Assembly (NCBI GenBank): GCA_947383835.1
Contig: CANDEV010000005.1
Coordinates: 140,605-204,604 of the forward strand
Source: an uncultured Clostridia bacterium
Lineage (GTDB): Bacteria; Bacillota; Clostridia; Oscillospirales; Ruminococcaceae
Length of the DNA stretch: 64,000 nucleotides
Direction of reading: 5' to 3'
The position numbers and the translations under genes are program-made. Positions within the stretch are counted from its first letter, which is position 1, and each line of letters begins with the position of its first letter. This document shows positions 50,486-58,938 of this stretch, piece after piece. A model generated the notes under the pieces. That model made no database searches, was not told where the DNA came from, and worked only from the letters and a program-made list of their open reading frames with translations.

Positions 50486-51634
50486 ATGAAAAAGAAAAAG
50501 CTGAACAAATTAAATCTTGTGACCTGCATTGTATTTTTTGCGATTTTGCTTGCAATGCCAATAATAACCGCGATTTTGCCAAAAAAAACCTTTTCGGAAA
50601 CGGAGAACAAGTCTTTGCAGAAAATGCCGAAAATTTCCGCAAAAACCATATACGACAGAAGCTATATGAATGATCTGGAAACTTATGTTTCTGACCATTT
50701 TGCGGGAAGAACAGGCTGGATAAAAATCAAGACAAACCTTGAAAACGCTCTTGGCAAGTACGAGCAGAACGGTATTTATATCCTTAAAAACAGGCTTGCG
50801 GAGAAAATATCCGAACCGGACTATGAGTCCATAGATAAAAGCATTGCCGCAGTAAACACCTTTGCGGAGGCAAACAATGTTCCCGTTTTCTTTATGCTTG
50901 TGCCTACATCTGCGGAGGTCTACGCCGATGAGATCCCCGAAAACGCTCCTAATATTAACCAAAAGGAGCTTATTGGTTATGTTTACGGAAATCTTAAGCC
51001 TGTGAACACCATAGATGTGTACAGCGCGATGACTGCTAACTGTGAAAAATACATCTATTACCGCACCGACCACCATTGGACGACTAAAGGCGCATATTAT
51101 GCTTATGCCGCCGCGGGGAAGAAAATGGGTTACGAAGCCGCTCCCGAGGGAGCATATGACGTTGAACACGCCGCTTCCGATTTCAGGGGAACGTTCTATT
51201 CAAAGGCTCTTTATGACGGAATTGAGCCGGACACAATGGACTATTACCACCTTATGGACGGCAGCAATGTCACGGAGGTGCTTGTTACAAGCGAGTACGG
51301 CAAAGAGTCTGTTTCATATGAAAGCGTGTATTTCCGCGAATATCTTGACGTTAAGGATAAATATTCCTCGTTTTTGGGAACTAATCAGCCGATAGTTACC
51401 ATAAAATCGGACAGCGACGGCGGTAAGCTCCTTATTTTCAAGGACTCCTACGCCCACTGCTATGCGCCGTTCCTTGCGGAAAATTATTCGGAAATAACCC
51501 TTATGGATATGCGCTACATCAAAATGTCCTACAAAGAGCTTGTAAACCCGGAGGAGTACGATCAGGTGCTGTTTTTGTACAACGTTTCGTCCTTTATCAC
51601 CGACACAAATTTGCGGCAGCTTGCGTACGACTAA
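50486..51634 (+). CDS. DHHW-family putative O-acetyltransferase partner (AlgJ/AlgX-like)
   Basis: A 382-residue exported protein with an N-terminal membrane anchor (about residues 10-32). YRTDHHWTTKGAYYAYAAAGKKMGYEA carries the DHHW motif, and LLIFKDSYAHCYAPFLAENYSEI supplies the SGNH-like Asp/Ser segment. DHHW proteins act on cell-surface glycans with an MBOAT acyl donor. The gene directly follows the MBOAT gene (55-base gap), so the two form an acetylation unit; the glycan is unknown. Its stop abuts repeat copy E. Confidence 0.83.
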   Translation: MKKKKLNKLNLVTCIVFFAILLAMPIITAILPKKTFSETENKSLQKMPKISAKTIYDRSYMNDLETYVSDHFAGRTGWIKIKTNLENALGKYEQNGIYILKNRLAEKISEPDYESIDKSIAAVNTFAEANNVPVFFMLVPTSAEVYADEIPENAPNINQKELIGYVYGNLKPVNTIDVYSAMTANCEKYIYYRTDHHWTTKGAYYAYAAAGKKMGYEAAPEGAYDVEHAASDFRGTFYSKALYDGIEPDTMDYYHLMDGSNVTEVLVTSEYGKESVSYESVYFREYLDVKDKYSSFLGTNQPIVTIKSDSDGGKLLIFKDSYAHCYAPFLAENYSEITLMDMRYIKMSYKELVNPEEYDQVLFLYNVSSFITDTNLRQLAYD

Positions 51635-51726
51635 GCAGGCTGAGCCTGCACCCCTGTTCTACCCCTATTGTCAGATGTGCAGTATATTTGCTGCGTTAAG
51701 CCCCTATCAAGGGGCGGGCAAAATAC
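51635..51726 (-). repeat. Dispersed two-hairpin repeat, copy E (second subfamily)
   Basis: It begins on the base after the DHHW stop with GCAGGCTGAGCCTGC, then GTTCTACCCC, a variable stretch, and GCCCCTATCAAGGGGCGGG followed by CAAAATA. It matches copy F at 58939-59024 and shares the last hairpin with copies A-D. Confidence 0.75.
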
Positions 51727-51750
51727 AAAAACGCCTTTTGTATGGGTTGG

Positions 51751-51867
51751 GTCTATAATACTAATTTGTTCTTAAAAGCGTAGGTAAAAAATCTGCGCAA
51801 AAATCATACGCGCAAATTTCTGCTTGATTTTTTACACGCTTTTTAGTCGCAAATTAGTATAAGAACC
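51751..51867. mobile_element. MITE-like inverted-repeat element
   Basis: Imperfect terminal inverted repeats of about 40 bases: left arm 51755-51798 with ATACTAATTTG, TTAAAAGCG and GTAAAAAATC; right arm 51824-51866 with the same blocks inverted. Total about 115 bp with no coding capacity. It lies in a gene-free stretch between repeat copies E and C. No target duplication could be identified with certainty. Confidence 0.65.
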
Positions 51868-51951
51868 TGTATTAGCAAGGATACCCGTCCCCATACAGAT
51901 AATGTTATTATTTTGTTGGATTGCTGTATGCAAAATTCCGAAAAAAACTTT

Positions 51952-52040
51952 TCCGCCCCCTTGAGGGGGCTTAAAAATTTGCAAATTGCAGGTAGTAACT
52001 TCGGGGGTGACTCTGCCGGCGGGGGCTTCCCCGCTGTGGC
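51952..52040 (+). repeat. Dispersed two-hairpin repeat, copy C
   Basis: CCGCCCCCTTGAGGGGGC, variable middle, CTTCGGGGGTGACTCTGCC, then GGCGGGGGCTTCCCCGC. It matches copies A and B in both hairpins. Confidence 0.8.
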
Positions 52041-52065
52041 GATTTTTTTTTAGCTGCATAAACTG

Positions 52066-52165
52066 AATTAACGGGTTATATCGGTTTGTGCAGCGGAGTG
52101 ACGCAGCAAAACTGCGTCCGTAGGGGAGCTTCGCATAAAAAGCATACTCCACGGTAAGCCCGTAT
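52066..52165. repeat. Possible further repeat with ACGGG-type ends
   Basis: ACGGGTTATA near 52071 and TAAGCCCGT near 52155 form imperfect ends, with CCGTAGGGGAG inside. Related GTAGGGGCGGG sequence occurs at 62914. The remaining gene-free interval 51868-51951 shows nothing else recognisable. Confidence 0.35.
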
Positions 52166-52178
52166 AATTATAGATTTG

Positions 52179-52220
52179 GGTCAAATGTCATTTTTTTGGC
52201 ATTTGACCTTGATTTTTTTT
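52179..52220 (+). terminator. Hairpin upstream of rpe
   Basis: GGTCAAATG (52179-52187) pairs with CATTTGACC (52200-52208) and is followed by a T-run. It overlaps the rpe -35, so it may end upstream transcription or serve as an operator. Confidence 0.65.
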
Positions 52221-52237
52221 GAAAAATGTAATATAAT
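52209..52237 (+). promoter_or_regulatory. Promoter for the rpe-rnf genes
   Basis: -35 TTGATT (52209-52214), 17-base spacer, -10 TATAAT (52232-52237). Confidence 0.8.
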
Positions 52238-52279
52238 AAAAATGTATGATTATTTGAGAAAATTTCTTTGGAGGAAAAT

Positions 52280-52927
52280 GTGGAAAATATTGCTTCAGCG
52301 TCGATCCTGAGCGCGGATTTCTGTAATCTGGGCAGGGATATAAAAAGAGCCGAGGACGCAGGCTGTAAGTACATACATTTCGACGTAATGGACGGTATCT
52401 TTGTTCCGAATATCAGCTACGGGATACCTTTGCTGAGATCCGTGTCGGGTGCGGCGGACAGCGTCCTGGACGTCCACCTTATGATAACCGAGCCTTTAAG
52501 GTTTATAAAGGACTTTGCTTTAAACGGCGCGGACATAATTACATTTCACTCCGAGGCGGGGTCTGATATCGAAGAGACTGTCAGGGAGATACATTCATAC
52601 GGAAAAAAGGCGGGAATTGCACTAAAGCCCGCAACTCCAATATCAAGTGTATTTCCGTACCTTGATATTGCGGATATGATACTGATAATGACCGTTGAGC
52701 CGGGTTTCGGGGGACAGGGCTTTCTTTTCGATACAGTAGATAAAATTTACGAGCTGAAAAAAGCTATCGACCAAAAGGGACTTGCCCTGCCGATCGAGGT
52801 GGACGGCGGTGTCAACAGCGAGACGGCTAAGCTTGTGAAAAAAGCGGGGGCTGAAATTCTTGTTGCAGGCTCTTATCTCTTTGGCGCAGCCGATATGGGA
52901 GAAGCCGTGCAGAATATTATTATGTAA
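52280..52927 (+). CDS. rpe: Ribulose-phosphate 3-epimerase
   Basis: A 215-residue TIM-barrel enzyme of the pentose phosphate pathway. Key segments are ASILSADFCNLGRDI, YIHFDVMDGIFVPNIS (metal His/Asp), LDVHLMI, ITFHSEA, LIMTVEPGFGGQGF and IEVDGGVNSETA. GTG 52280 follows GGAGG; TTG 52268 is less plausible because it overlaps the ribosome site. It lies 27 bases before rnfD. Confidence 0.95.
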   Translation: MENIASASILSADFCNLGRDIKRAEDAGCKYIHFDVMDGIFVPNISYGIPLLRSVSGAADSVLDVHLMITEPLRFIKDFALNGADIITFHSEAGSDIEETVREIHSYGKKAGIALKPATPISSVFPYLDIADMILIMTVEPGFGGQGFLFDTVDKIYELKKAIDQKGLALPIEVDGGVNSETAKLVKKAGAEILVAGSYLFGAADMGEAVQNIIM

Positions 52928-52954
52928 AATTTTGTTAAAGGAGCAGTCCAGCTT

Positions 52955-53992
52955 ATGTTATCCAATGTGCCAAATGCGTCTAATGACAAAACTGAATTTT
53001 CTGTAATGGTCGATATGCTGATAGTTTTGGGAATGTTATCGGTGGTTTCGGTGTACTATTACGGAATGCGGGCGGCGCTGGTGCTTATTATAACAGTACT
53101 TACCTGCTGCATTACGGATTTTATATGTATAAAGCTGAGAAAAAAAGAGCCGGTCAAGGGCGACTTGTCCGCTGTTGTAACGGGCTTTACACTGGGACTT
53201 ATGATGTCAGCTTCGGTGACATATTACGCGGCGGTAATTTCCGCTGTATTTGCGATAGCTGCCGCAAAGCATACCTTCGGCGGACACGGCTGCGAGATAT
53301 TCAACCCGGCGGCGGCAGGTTTTCTTTTTTCCGCTCTATGCTTTCCGGACAGTATGCTGACATACCCGAGAGCTTTTGCCGAGATACCGATGTCGTCGGT
53401 CGTTCCGGAAAGCCTTTTGGGGCAATCGCTTACAAAAACCTTTATCACCACAGAAGCTTCTTCGGTAACGGTTTTGGATACGCTTGTGGGAAAGTTTTAC
53501 AGTCCCATGGGAGCGGGATTTGTTATCGTTTTGGCGGTGGCAGCGCTGTTTTTGATATTCAGACGTTCTATCTCCGGGATAATGTTTTTCACTCAGGCTT
53601 TTATTTTGGGAATAATTGCCTTTGTTCATTATAATTACAGCCCGGTATATTTGCTTTACTTTTTTTCGAGCGGTATGCTTCTTTTCAGCATGATGTTTCT
53701 TTCGGCGGGCTACACCAATATTCCGAAAACCAAAAGCTCCAGATTGATATACGGAGCAATTTTGGGTTTGGTCACTGCACTGTTCCATTTTACGGCGCAT
53801 ACGGAAAATGCCGCGGTTTATGCGGTGATAATTTCCGCTCCGATAGGTATAGAACTCAACAGACGCTCCGTTTCGTTTGCGGAGATGATAAAAAATAAAA
53901 AGGGGATATTCAGAAGAACAAACAAATCTCTCAAGCACGTTGCGGAAACGCTGGAAATGCTTGACAATAAAGAACAAGGTGATAAAAAGTGA
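52955..53992 (+). CDS. rnfD: RnfD/NqrB-like membrane protein
   Basis: A 345-residue protein with about 9-10 helices. AIAAAKHTFGGHGCEIFNPAAAGF matches the conserved RnfD GGLGxNxFNPA segment. In TTEASSVTVLDTL the Thr that carries covalent FMN in RnfD (SGATPLDT in E. coli-type sequences) seems retained. The later TDPVT riboflavin-side motif reads LSAGYTNIP and is lost. In Rnf complexes RnfD is the membrane flavoprotein of the ferredoxin:NAD oxidoreductase. Two further Rnf membrane subunits follow, but no RnfB, C or G. Confidence 0.83.
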   Translation: MLSNVPNASNDKTEFSVMVDMLIVLGMLSVVSVYYYGMRAALVLIITVLTCCITDFICIKLRKKEPVKGDLSAVVTGFTLGLMMSASVTYYAAVISAVFAIAAAKHTFGGHGCEIFNPAAAGFLFSALCFPDSMLTYPRAFAEIPMSSVVPESLLGQSLTKTFITTEASSVTVLDTLVGKFYSPMGAGFVIVLAVAALFLIFRRSISGIMFFTQAFILGIIAFVHYNYSPVYLLYFFSSGMLLFSMMFLSAGYTNIPKTKSSRLIYGAILGLVTALFHFTAHTENAAVYAVIISAPIGIELNRRSVSFAEMIKNKKGIFRRTNKSLKHVAETLEMLDNKEQGDKK

Positions 53993-54603
53993 GCGAAGAT
54001 AACAGCTGCAAAAATATAATATTGAATGCGCTGCTAAGGAGAAATCCAATACTGGTAAGCGGACTTGTTATAGCTCCCGCCGTTGTGATAGCGGACAGCT
54101 TCTTTAATGCGGCAACTCTCGCCGCGGCTTTTTCGGTAATAACGTTTTTTACATTGCTTGTTTCATCTTTTGTGCCGAAAAATATCGTGTATTCGATAAG
54201 GATAATCCTTTATACGGTAATAGGCGCGCTTGTCTATGTCCCGTCGGCAATACTTCTCAGATATCTGATGCCGGAGGGAATAGAGGCTATGGGAGTTTTT
54301 TTCCCGCTTCTGATAACAAACGGACTTATAATTTCCCGTTCGGAATCAATATTTTTTCTCGAATCCAAAGGGCATATGCTCCTTGATATAATTTTCTGCA
54401 TTATAGGATACGATGCAGCCGTGCTTATTTTCGGCGCTGTACGTGAGATACTCGGCACGGGTATGATCGGCGGCAAGATCATAGGAATGCCATTAGTTTT
54501 TTCCGCTTTTCAGCACCCGTTCGGCGGATTTATTCTTTTGGGAATCCTTTCCGCACTGCTTAGAGTTATATTGATCACTGTCAAGCGTATAAATCAAAAG
54601 TAA
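53989..54603 (+). CDS. rnfE: RnfE/NqrD-like membrane protein lacking the cluster cysteines
   Basis: A 204-residue protein with six helices and the RnfE order: LLRRNPILVSGLVIAPAVVIADSFFNAA, GVFFPLLITNGLIISRSESIFF and FGAVREILGTGMIGG. In standard RnfE the first segment reads LLGLCPLLAV and the second VTNCIVVGRAEAF; here Cys is Ala and Gly respectively. RnfA and RnfE together normally hold one membrane 2Fe-2S cluster. GTG 53989 overlaps the rnfD stop (GTGA). Confidence 0.82.
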   Translation: MSEDNSCKNIILNALLRRNPILVSGLVIAPAVVIADSFFNAATLAAAFSVITFFTLLVSSFVPKNIVYSIRIILYTVIGALVYVPSAILLRYLMPEGIEAMGVFFPLLITNGLIISRSESIFFLESKGHMLLDIIFCIIGYDAAVLIFGAVREILGTGMIGGKIIGMPLVFSAFQHPFGGFILLGILSALLRVILITVKRINQK

Positions 54604-54616
54604 ACGGAGTATTTTT

Positions 54617-55210
54617 ATGAATCTGATCAAAAATATATTATTGACGGCTTTTACCGCAATACTTGTTGAAAATACCATATTTTACCGTGCAATGGGTACA
54701 AGCACATTAATAATTGTTGCTAAAAAGAGGAAAAATCTTTTTGGCTTCTGCGGCGGCGTAACATATATTACGGCAGTAATAAGTGTTCTTACGTATTTTT
54801 CCGACAAAATTTTTGACCCGAATGGTGTAAACTCTTTATATATGCCTATTGTATATACAATTATTCTCGGAATTGTATATATCGTTACGCTTCTTTGTAT
54901 GTGGCGCTTTTTTCCGAAGCTGTTCAGCAATATGAGAAAATATATTCATGTGTCGGTTTATAACTGTGCAGTTTTGGGATCAATGTTTTTAATTTCAAAA
55001 TACTGTGAAACTATCGGTGAGTACTTTCTTCACGGCTTGGGGATAGGGCTCGGCTATGTCCTTGCAGTATATCTTACAGCGGTTGTGTACGACAGGCTGT
55101 ATTCCGAAAAATCTCCGTTTGCATTCAGGGGCTACCCTCTTTTGATGATATATATAGGCATACTTAGTATGGCTTTCTGGGGACTTTCAAGCCATGCGGT
55201 AAACTTTTGA
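54617..55210 (+). CDS. rnfA: RnfA/NqrE-like membrane protein, first cluster cysteine missing
   Basis: A 197-residue six-helix protein. AILVENTIFYRAMGTSTLIIVAKKRKN aligns with the RnfA segment [21 protein letters not shown], giving Cys to Ser. NCAVLGSMFL keeps the second Cys, and FRGYPLLMIYIGILSMAFWGLSSHAVNF matches the RnfA C-terminus closely. Order D-E-A with 14 bases between E and A suggests one transcript from the rpe promoter. Confidence 0.82.
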   Translation: MNLIKNILLTAFTAILVENTIFYRAMGTSTLIIVAKKRKNLFGFCGGVTYITAVISVLTYFSDKIFDPNGVNSLYMPIVYTIILGIVYIVTLLCMWRFFPKLFSNMRKYIHVSVYNCAVLGSMFLISKYCETIGEYFLHGLGIGLGYVLAVYLTAVVYDRLYSEKSPFAFRGYPLLMIYIGILSMAFWGLSSHAVNF

Positions 55211-55241
55211 ATTTCATAAGTTGGAAGGGAATGGTAAAAAT

Positions 55242-56471
55242 ATGTCGAAACGCGCCGGCAGAAAAATTTACAGGACCAATCGCGGCAACAGGAAAAAAAT
55301 GGTGCGGAGTGTATTCAAATTTTTATTTATTGCAATTATTCTTGCAGTGCTGATATTTGTAGGATACAGCGTTGCAAAAACCGTTGTAAACTACATTAAG
55401 AACAACGATGTGTCAACAGGAGAAAGCGATAAGCCATGGACTCCTCCTGTTTTTGACGATAACACAGGTGAGGACGTCCCGGCGGACAACCCTTCCGAAA
55501 AGGAAGATACCGATAATAATGAAGAGGATACGGAAACTGAGAAAAGCTATGATGTGAGATTTTCTGCATATAAGCTTCCCGTCACCGCTCTTGCCTCCAC
55601 CGACGCTCTTACCGCCTCGCTTAATTCCGCTAAGGAGGGCGGATATACGGCTGTAATTGCCGTTCTTAAAGATAAGGGAGGAAAAATCTATTATAAAACA
55701 GGCTCCGAAATGGCTCTCAGCGACGAGACCGCTGTTGCGGGAGAGCTTTATGCGGGACAGATTTGTTCGATGATAAAGGCTGCCGGCTTTACACCTATTG
55801 CTCAGGTAAATATTCTTGAGGATAACAACCGTTACGGTGAAAAGCGGGACGGTTCATACCATATTGCGGGAGAGTCAACATGGCTTGACGACTCCGTTGC
55901 CAACGGCGGAAAGCCATGGCTCTCTCCATTTGATACTCTTACACAGAGCTATGCCGCATTTCTTTCAAACGAGGTCTCCTCGGCAGGCTTTGAGTACGTC
56001 ATTTTTGACGGAATAACATTCCCTCCGTTTAGAAATTCCGACCTTAGCCTTATCGGCGGCGAAGTGCAAAGCGCAGACCGATATAAGGGACTTGTAAATA
56101 TCGCAAATATTGCGGCAAATGCTGCTGTACAGAATAATTCTTCCGCGATCACCATGCTTTCCGCGGGTGACATAATTTCAGGCACCTCCGAGGCGTTCAA
56201 GCCGAGCGAGCTTTCCTCCGAGATAATTGGAGTATCGTATATGCTGAATGAGCTTGGAAATACCGCGGTTATAAACGGCGAGGAGATCGCCATAGCCGAT
56301 CTTACCGCGTACGAAAAGGCGGAGACTGTGTTCGGTGAGATCAAACGTCTTGCAGGGGAGGGCAAGATCATTATTCCTGCAATAAGACAGTCGGAATTTT
56401 CACAGGCTGATTTCAGCGATACAATATCTGCGATAATGTATCTTGGATTTGATTCTTATATTATTTTGTAA
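55242..56471 (+). CDS. Putative glycoside hydrolase, DUF4015/GHL13 type, exported
   Basis: A 409-residue protein with a basic N-terminus and membrane anchor (about residues 26-50), an acidic linker (DDNTGEDVPADNPSEKEDTDNNEEDTE) and a TIM-barrel-like domain (VRFSAYKLPVTALAST, IAQVNILEDNNRYG, FEYVIFDGITFPPF). It resembles the GHL13 group of putative glycosidases with extracellular location. Catalytic residues are not certain. AAGGGA precedes ATG 55242, 31 bases after rnfA, so it may be co-transcribed. Confidence 0.72.
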   Translation: MSKRAGRKIYRTNRGNRKKMVRSVFKFLFIAIILAVLIFVGYSVAKTVVNYIKNNDVSTGESDKPWTPPVFDDNTGEDVPADNPSEKEDTDNNEEDTETEKSYDVRFSAYKLPVTALASTDALTASLNSAKEGGYTAVIAVLKDKGGKIYYKTGSEMALSDETAVAGELYAGQICSMIKAAGFTPIAQVNILEDNNRYGEKRDGSYHIAGESTWLDDSVANGGKPWLSPFDTLTQSYAAFLSNEVSSAGFEYVIFDGITFPPFRNSDLSLIGGEVQSADRYKGLVNIANIAANAAVQNNSSAITMLSAGDIISGTSEAFKPSELSSEIIGVSYMLNELGNTAVINGEEIAIADLTAYEKAETVFGEIKRLAGEGKIIIPAIRQSEFSQADFSDTISAIMYLGFDSYIIL

Positions 56472-56540
56472 TGTTACAATTTGGTTACAGCTTCAAACTA
56501 AAATATTACAATTCGGCTCAAAATATTACAATTTTACTTT
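56471..56540 (+). repeat. Short direct repeats before the PBP1A promoter
   Basis: AAATATTACAATT occurs at 56501 and again at 56521, exactly 20 bases apart, with a third related copy (ATGTTACAATT) at 56471. They lie 5' of the PBP1A -35 and could be regulator half-sites. Role inferred. Confidence 0.4.
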
Positions 56541-56545
56541 TTCTA

Positions 56546-56574
56546 TTAACAAAGGAAAATTTATATGGTATAAT
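56546..56574 (+). promoter_or_regulatory. Promoter for the PBP1A gene
   Basis: -35 TTAACA (56546-56551), 17-base spacer, -10 TATAAT (56569-56574). Confidence 0.75.
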
Positions 56575-56621
56575 GCAGATATGACAATTTCCTCAAAAAG
56601 AAAGAGAGGTATACTTTTATT

Positions 56622-58898
56622 ATGGCAAATAATTCGGAAGAGAGATTTGAAAAATCTCCTCAAAAAACCAAAAAAAAGAAGAAAAAGAGAAAAGTTAATC
56701 CCGTGAAAAGAACCCTTGCGGTTATCGGTACAACTATACTTTCCCTTTTTCTTATAGTAATTATTACCAGTTCAATAATCGCCGCCGCCCTTACGGTGTA
56801 TGTACTCCAGTTTGCAGATCAGGATACGGTGGATATCTCCCTGTCCGATCTGAATCTTGACTATACAACGTTCATATACGGCTACGACGAAAATGACGCT
56901 CTTGTTGAGCTTGCCAGCATAAGCAGGAATGCAAACAGAATTCCCGTATCAATTGACAGAATTCCCCAGCACGTTCAGGACGCCTTTGTTTATACAGAGG
57001 ACGAGCGTTTCTACGAACACGCGGGAGTTGACTGGAAGCGTACATTTACGGCGTTTCTTAACGAAATTCTTAAATTTCTCGGTTCACGTCAGGGTGGTTC
57101 CACAATCACACAGCAGCTTGTTAAAAACGTTACAAACGATAAAGACGTAAACTGGGACAGAAAAATGCGTGAGATATTCCGTGCCGCACAGCTTGAAAGA
57201 TACAGTCCAAAGCCTACGATACTTGAAGCGTACCTTAACTATATCGGCTTCGGCGGAAGCGCGGCGGGTATACAGGCGGCTTCTTTGAAATATTTCGGCA
57301 AGGACGTTTCAGAGCTTACCATAGCCGAGGGAGCGTGTCTTGCTGCAATACCCCAGTCTCCCGAGATACTTAATCCGTTCTACAAGGGTCACGCCGACAA
57401 GGAGGGGGAGTACGCAGGTGTTTTCAGAACGGGCAAGGAGCGCAATCTTGACCGTCAGAAAACTGTTTTATGGCAGATGTACAAAAACGCCTGCATTTCC
57501 AAAAACCAGTACGAGGAAGCTCTTGCTGAGGAAATACATTTTGTTGATCCAAATGCCAAATCTGATGATGAGGGGGACAGCGATATTCAGGACTGGTTCG
57601 TGGATATGGTAATTTTTGACGTTATCGAGGATTTTCAGGAAATGTACGGCATTGAACAGGACGAAGCCAGCGATATGCTTTATAACGGCGGCTATCAGAT
57701 ATATACAACAGTCGACATTGAAATGCAGAAAGCCATTGAGGCAAAATATAAGGATTATACGACATTTTCGGAGACTGTTTTGTCAGACCCGCCAAATTCT
57801 GCGTTTATCTGCATGGACTACAGCGGCAACATCAAGGCAGTTGTTGGCGATATAGGAGAAAAGGCGACTACAATGGCTTGGAACAACGCCATACACGCAG
57901 AACGTTCTCCCGGCTCATGCATAAAACCCATAACTTCTTACGGCTACGGCATGGAGTACGATTTCTACACATGGTCAACGGTTTTCACCAATAAGCCCCT
58001 TGACACACCTATCATTGATGAGGAAACAGGCGTTTCCAGAAAATGGCCGTATAACTATAATTCCAAATCATGGGATTACGGCGGATATTTTACATTCCAG
58101 GCTTTGCAGCGTTCTCTGAATACAATTCCTGCACAGCTTATCGAGAAAGAAACTCCGCAGGCTGTATTTGAATTTTTGCAGAACCGTTTCCAGATAACCA
58201 CACTTGTGGCTGACGACGCAAACCTTGCGCCACTTTCCGTAGGCGCGTTTAAATACGGTCTTACCTTAAAGGAGCTTGTGGCGGCGTATCAGCCATTCGG
58301 CAACGGGGGAAAATACTATTCGCCTACTTCATATACACAGGTCGTTGACGCGAACGGCAAGGTTGTCCTGCAGCACAGATATACTCCTATCCAATCCATA
58401 AGCAAGGAATCGGCATACGTAATGAACAAGCTTATGGCAACGGTCATCGAGGGACCAAATGGAACGGGACGCGCCGCAAAGCTTGTAAATACACCGCTTA
58501 TTGGCAAAACTGGTACTTCTCAAAACTGGTGGGATCTTTCCTTTGTTGGATGTACTCCCGATTACGTCAGCGGCGTTTGGTACGGTTACAAGGATAATCC
58601 AAGGCAGATACCCACAGGTACGTACTACAGCTCGGCGCAGGTGTGGAAGAACGTTTTCGGTGACATCGCCGAAGCCGAGGAGGGCAAGGAATTTCCCGAA
58701 TGTCAGGACGTCCGTGAGCTTTACTACTGCACCAAAACCGGACTTCTTGCCAGCGGCACCTGCCCAACGGGAAGCATTGGTTACTACAAAAGCACCAATA
58801 TCCCCGAAATGTGCAGCGGTCATCACGAAGAGCCTAAAAAGACCGAGGATTCAAGCACGGCAGCGGTTGACTGGACTGTTCCTGCTTCGTTGGATTAA
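56622..58898 (+). CDS. Class A penicillin-binding protein (PBP1A-like)
   Basis: A 758-residue bifunctional peptidoglycan synthase. A lysine-rich cytosolic stretch (KKKKKKRK) and one membrane helix (about 30-56) precede the GT51 glycosyltransferase (FVYTEDERFYEHAGVDWKR, RQGGSTITQQLVKN, KMREIFRAAQLE). The transpeptidase has ERSPGSCIKPI (SxxK nucleophile), RSLN and GKTGTSQNW. A short Ser/Thr tail follows (EEPKKTEDSSTAAVD). It polymerises glycan strands and cross-links stem peptides outside the membrane. AAAGAGAGG-like sequence precedes the ATG. Confidence 0.95.
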   Translation: MANNSEERFEKSPQKTKKKKKKRKVNPVKRTLAVIGTTILSLFLIVIITSSIIAAALTVYVLQFADQDTVDISLSDLNLDYTTFIYGYDENDALVELASISRNANRIPVSIDRIPQHVQDAFVYTEDERFYEHAGVDWKRTFTAFLNEILKFLGSRQGGSTITQQLVKNVTNDKDVNWDRKMREIFRAAQLERYSPKPTILEAYLNYIGFGGSAAGIQAASLKYFGKDVSELTIAEGACLAAIPQSPEILNPFYKGHADKEGEYAGVFRTGKERNLDRQKTVLWQMYKNACISKNQYEEALAEEIHFVDPNAKSDDEGDSDIQDWFVDMVIFDVIEDFQEMYGIEQDEASDMLYNGGYQIYTTVDIEMQKAIEAKYKDYTTFSETVLSDPPNSAFICMDYSGNIKAVVGDIGEKATTMAWNNAIHAERSPGSCIKPITSYGYGMEYDFYTWSTVFTNKPLDTPIIDEETGVSRKWPYNYNSKSWDYGGYFTFQALQRSLNTIPAQLIEKETPQAVFEFLQNRFQITTLVADDANLAPLSVGAFKYGLTLKELVAAYQPFGNGGKYYSPTSYTQVVDANGKVVLQHRYTPIQSISKESAYVMNKLMATVIEGPNGTGRAAKLVNTPLIGKTGTSQNWWDLSFVGCTPDYVSGVWYGYKDNPRQIPTGTYYSSAQVWKNVFGDIAEAEEGKEFPECQDVRELYYCTKTGLLASGTCPTGSIGYYKSTNIPEMCSGHHEEPKKTEDSSTAAVDWTVPASLD

Positions 58899-58938
58899 AA
58901 ATATTGTAAAAAGTCCCTTAAAGGGGGAGGTAACAGAA

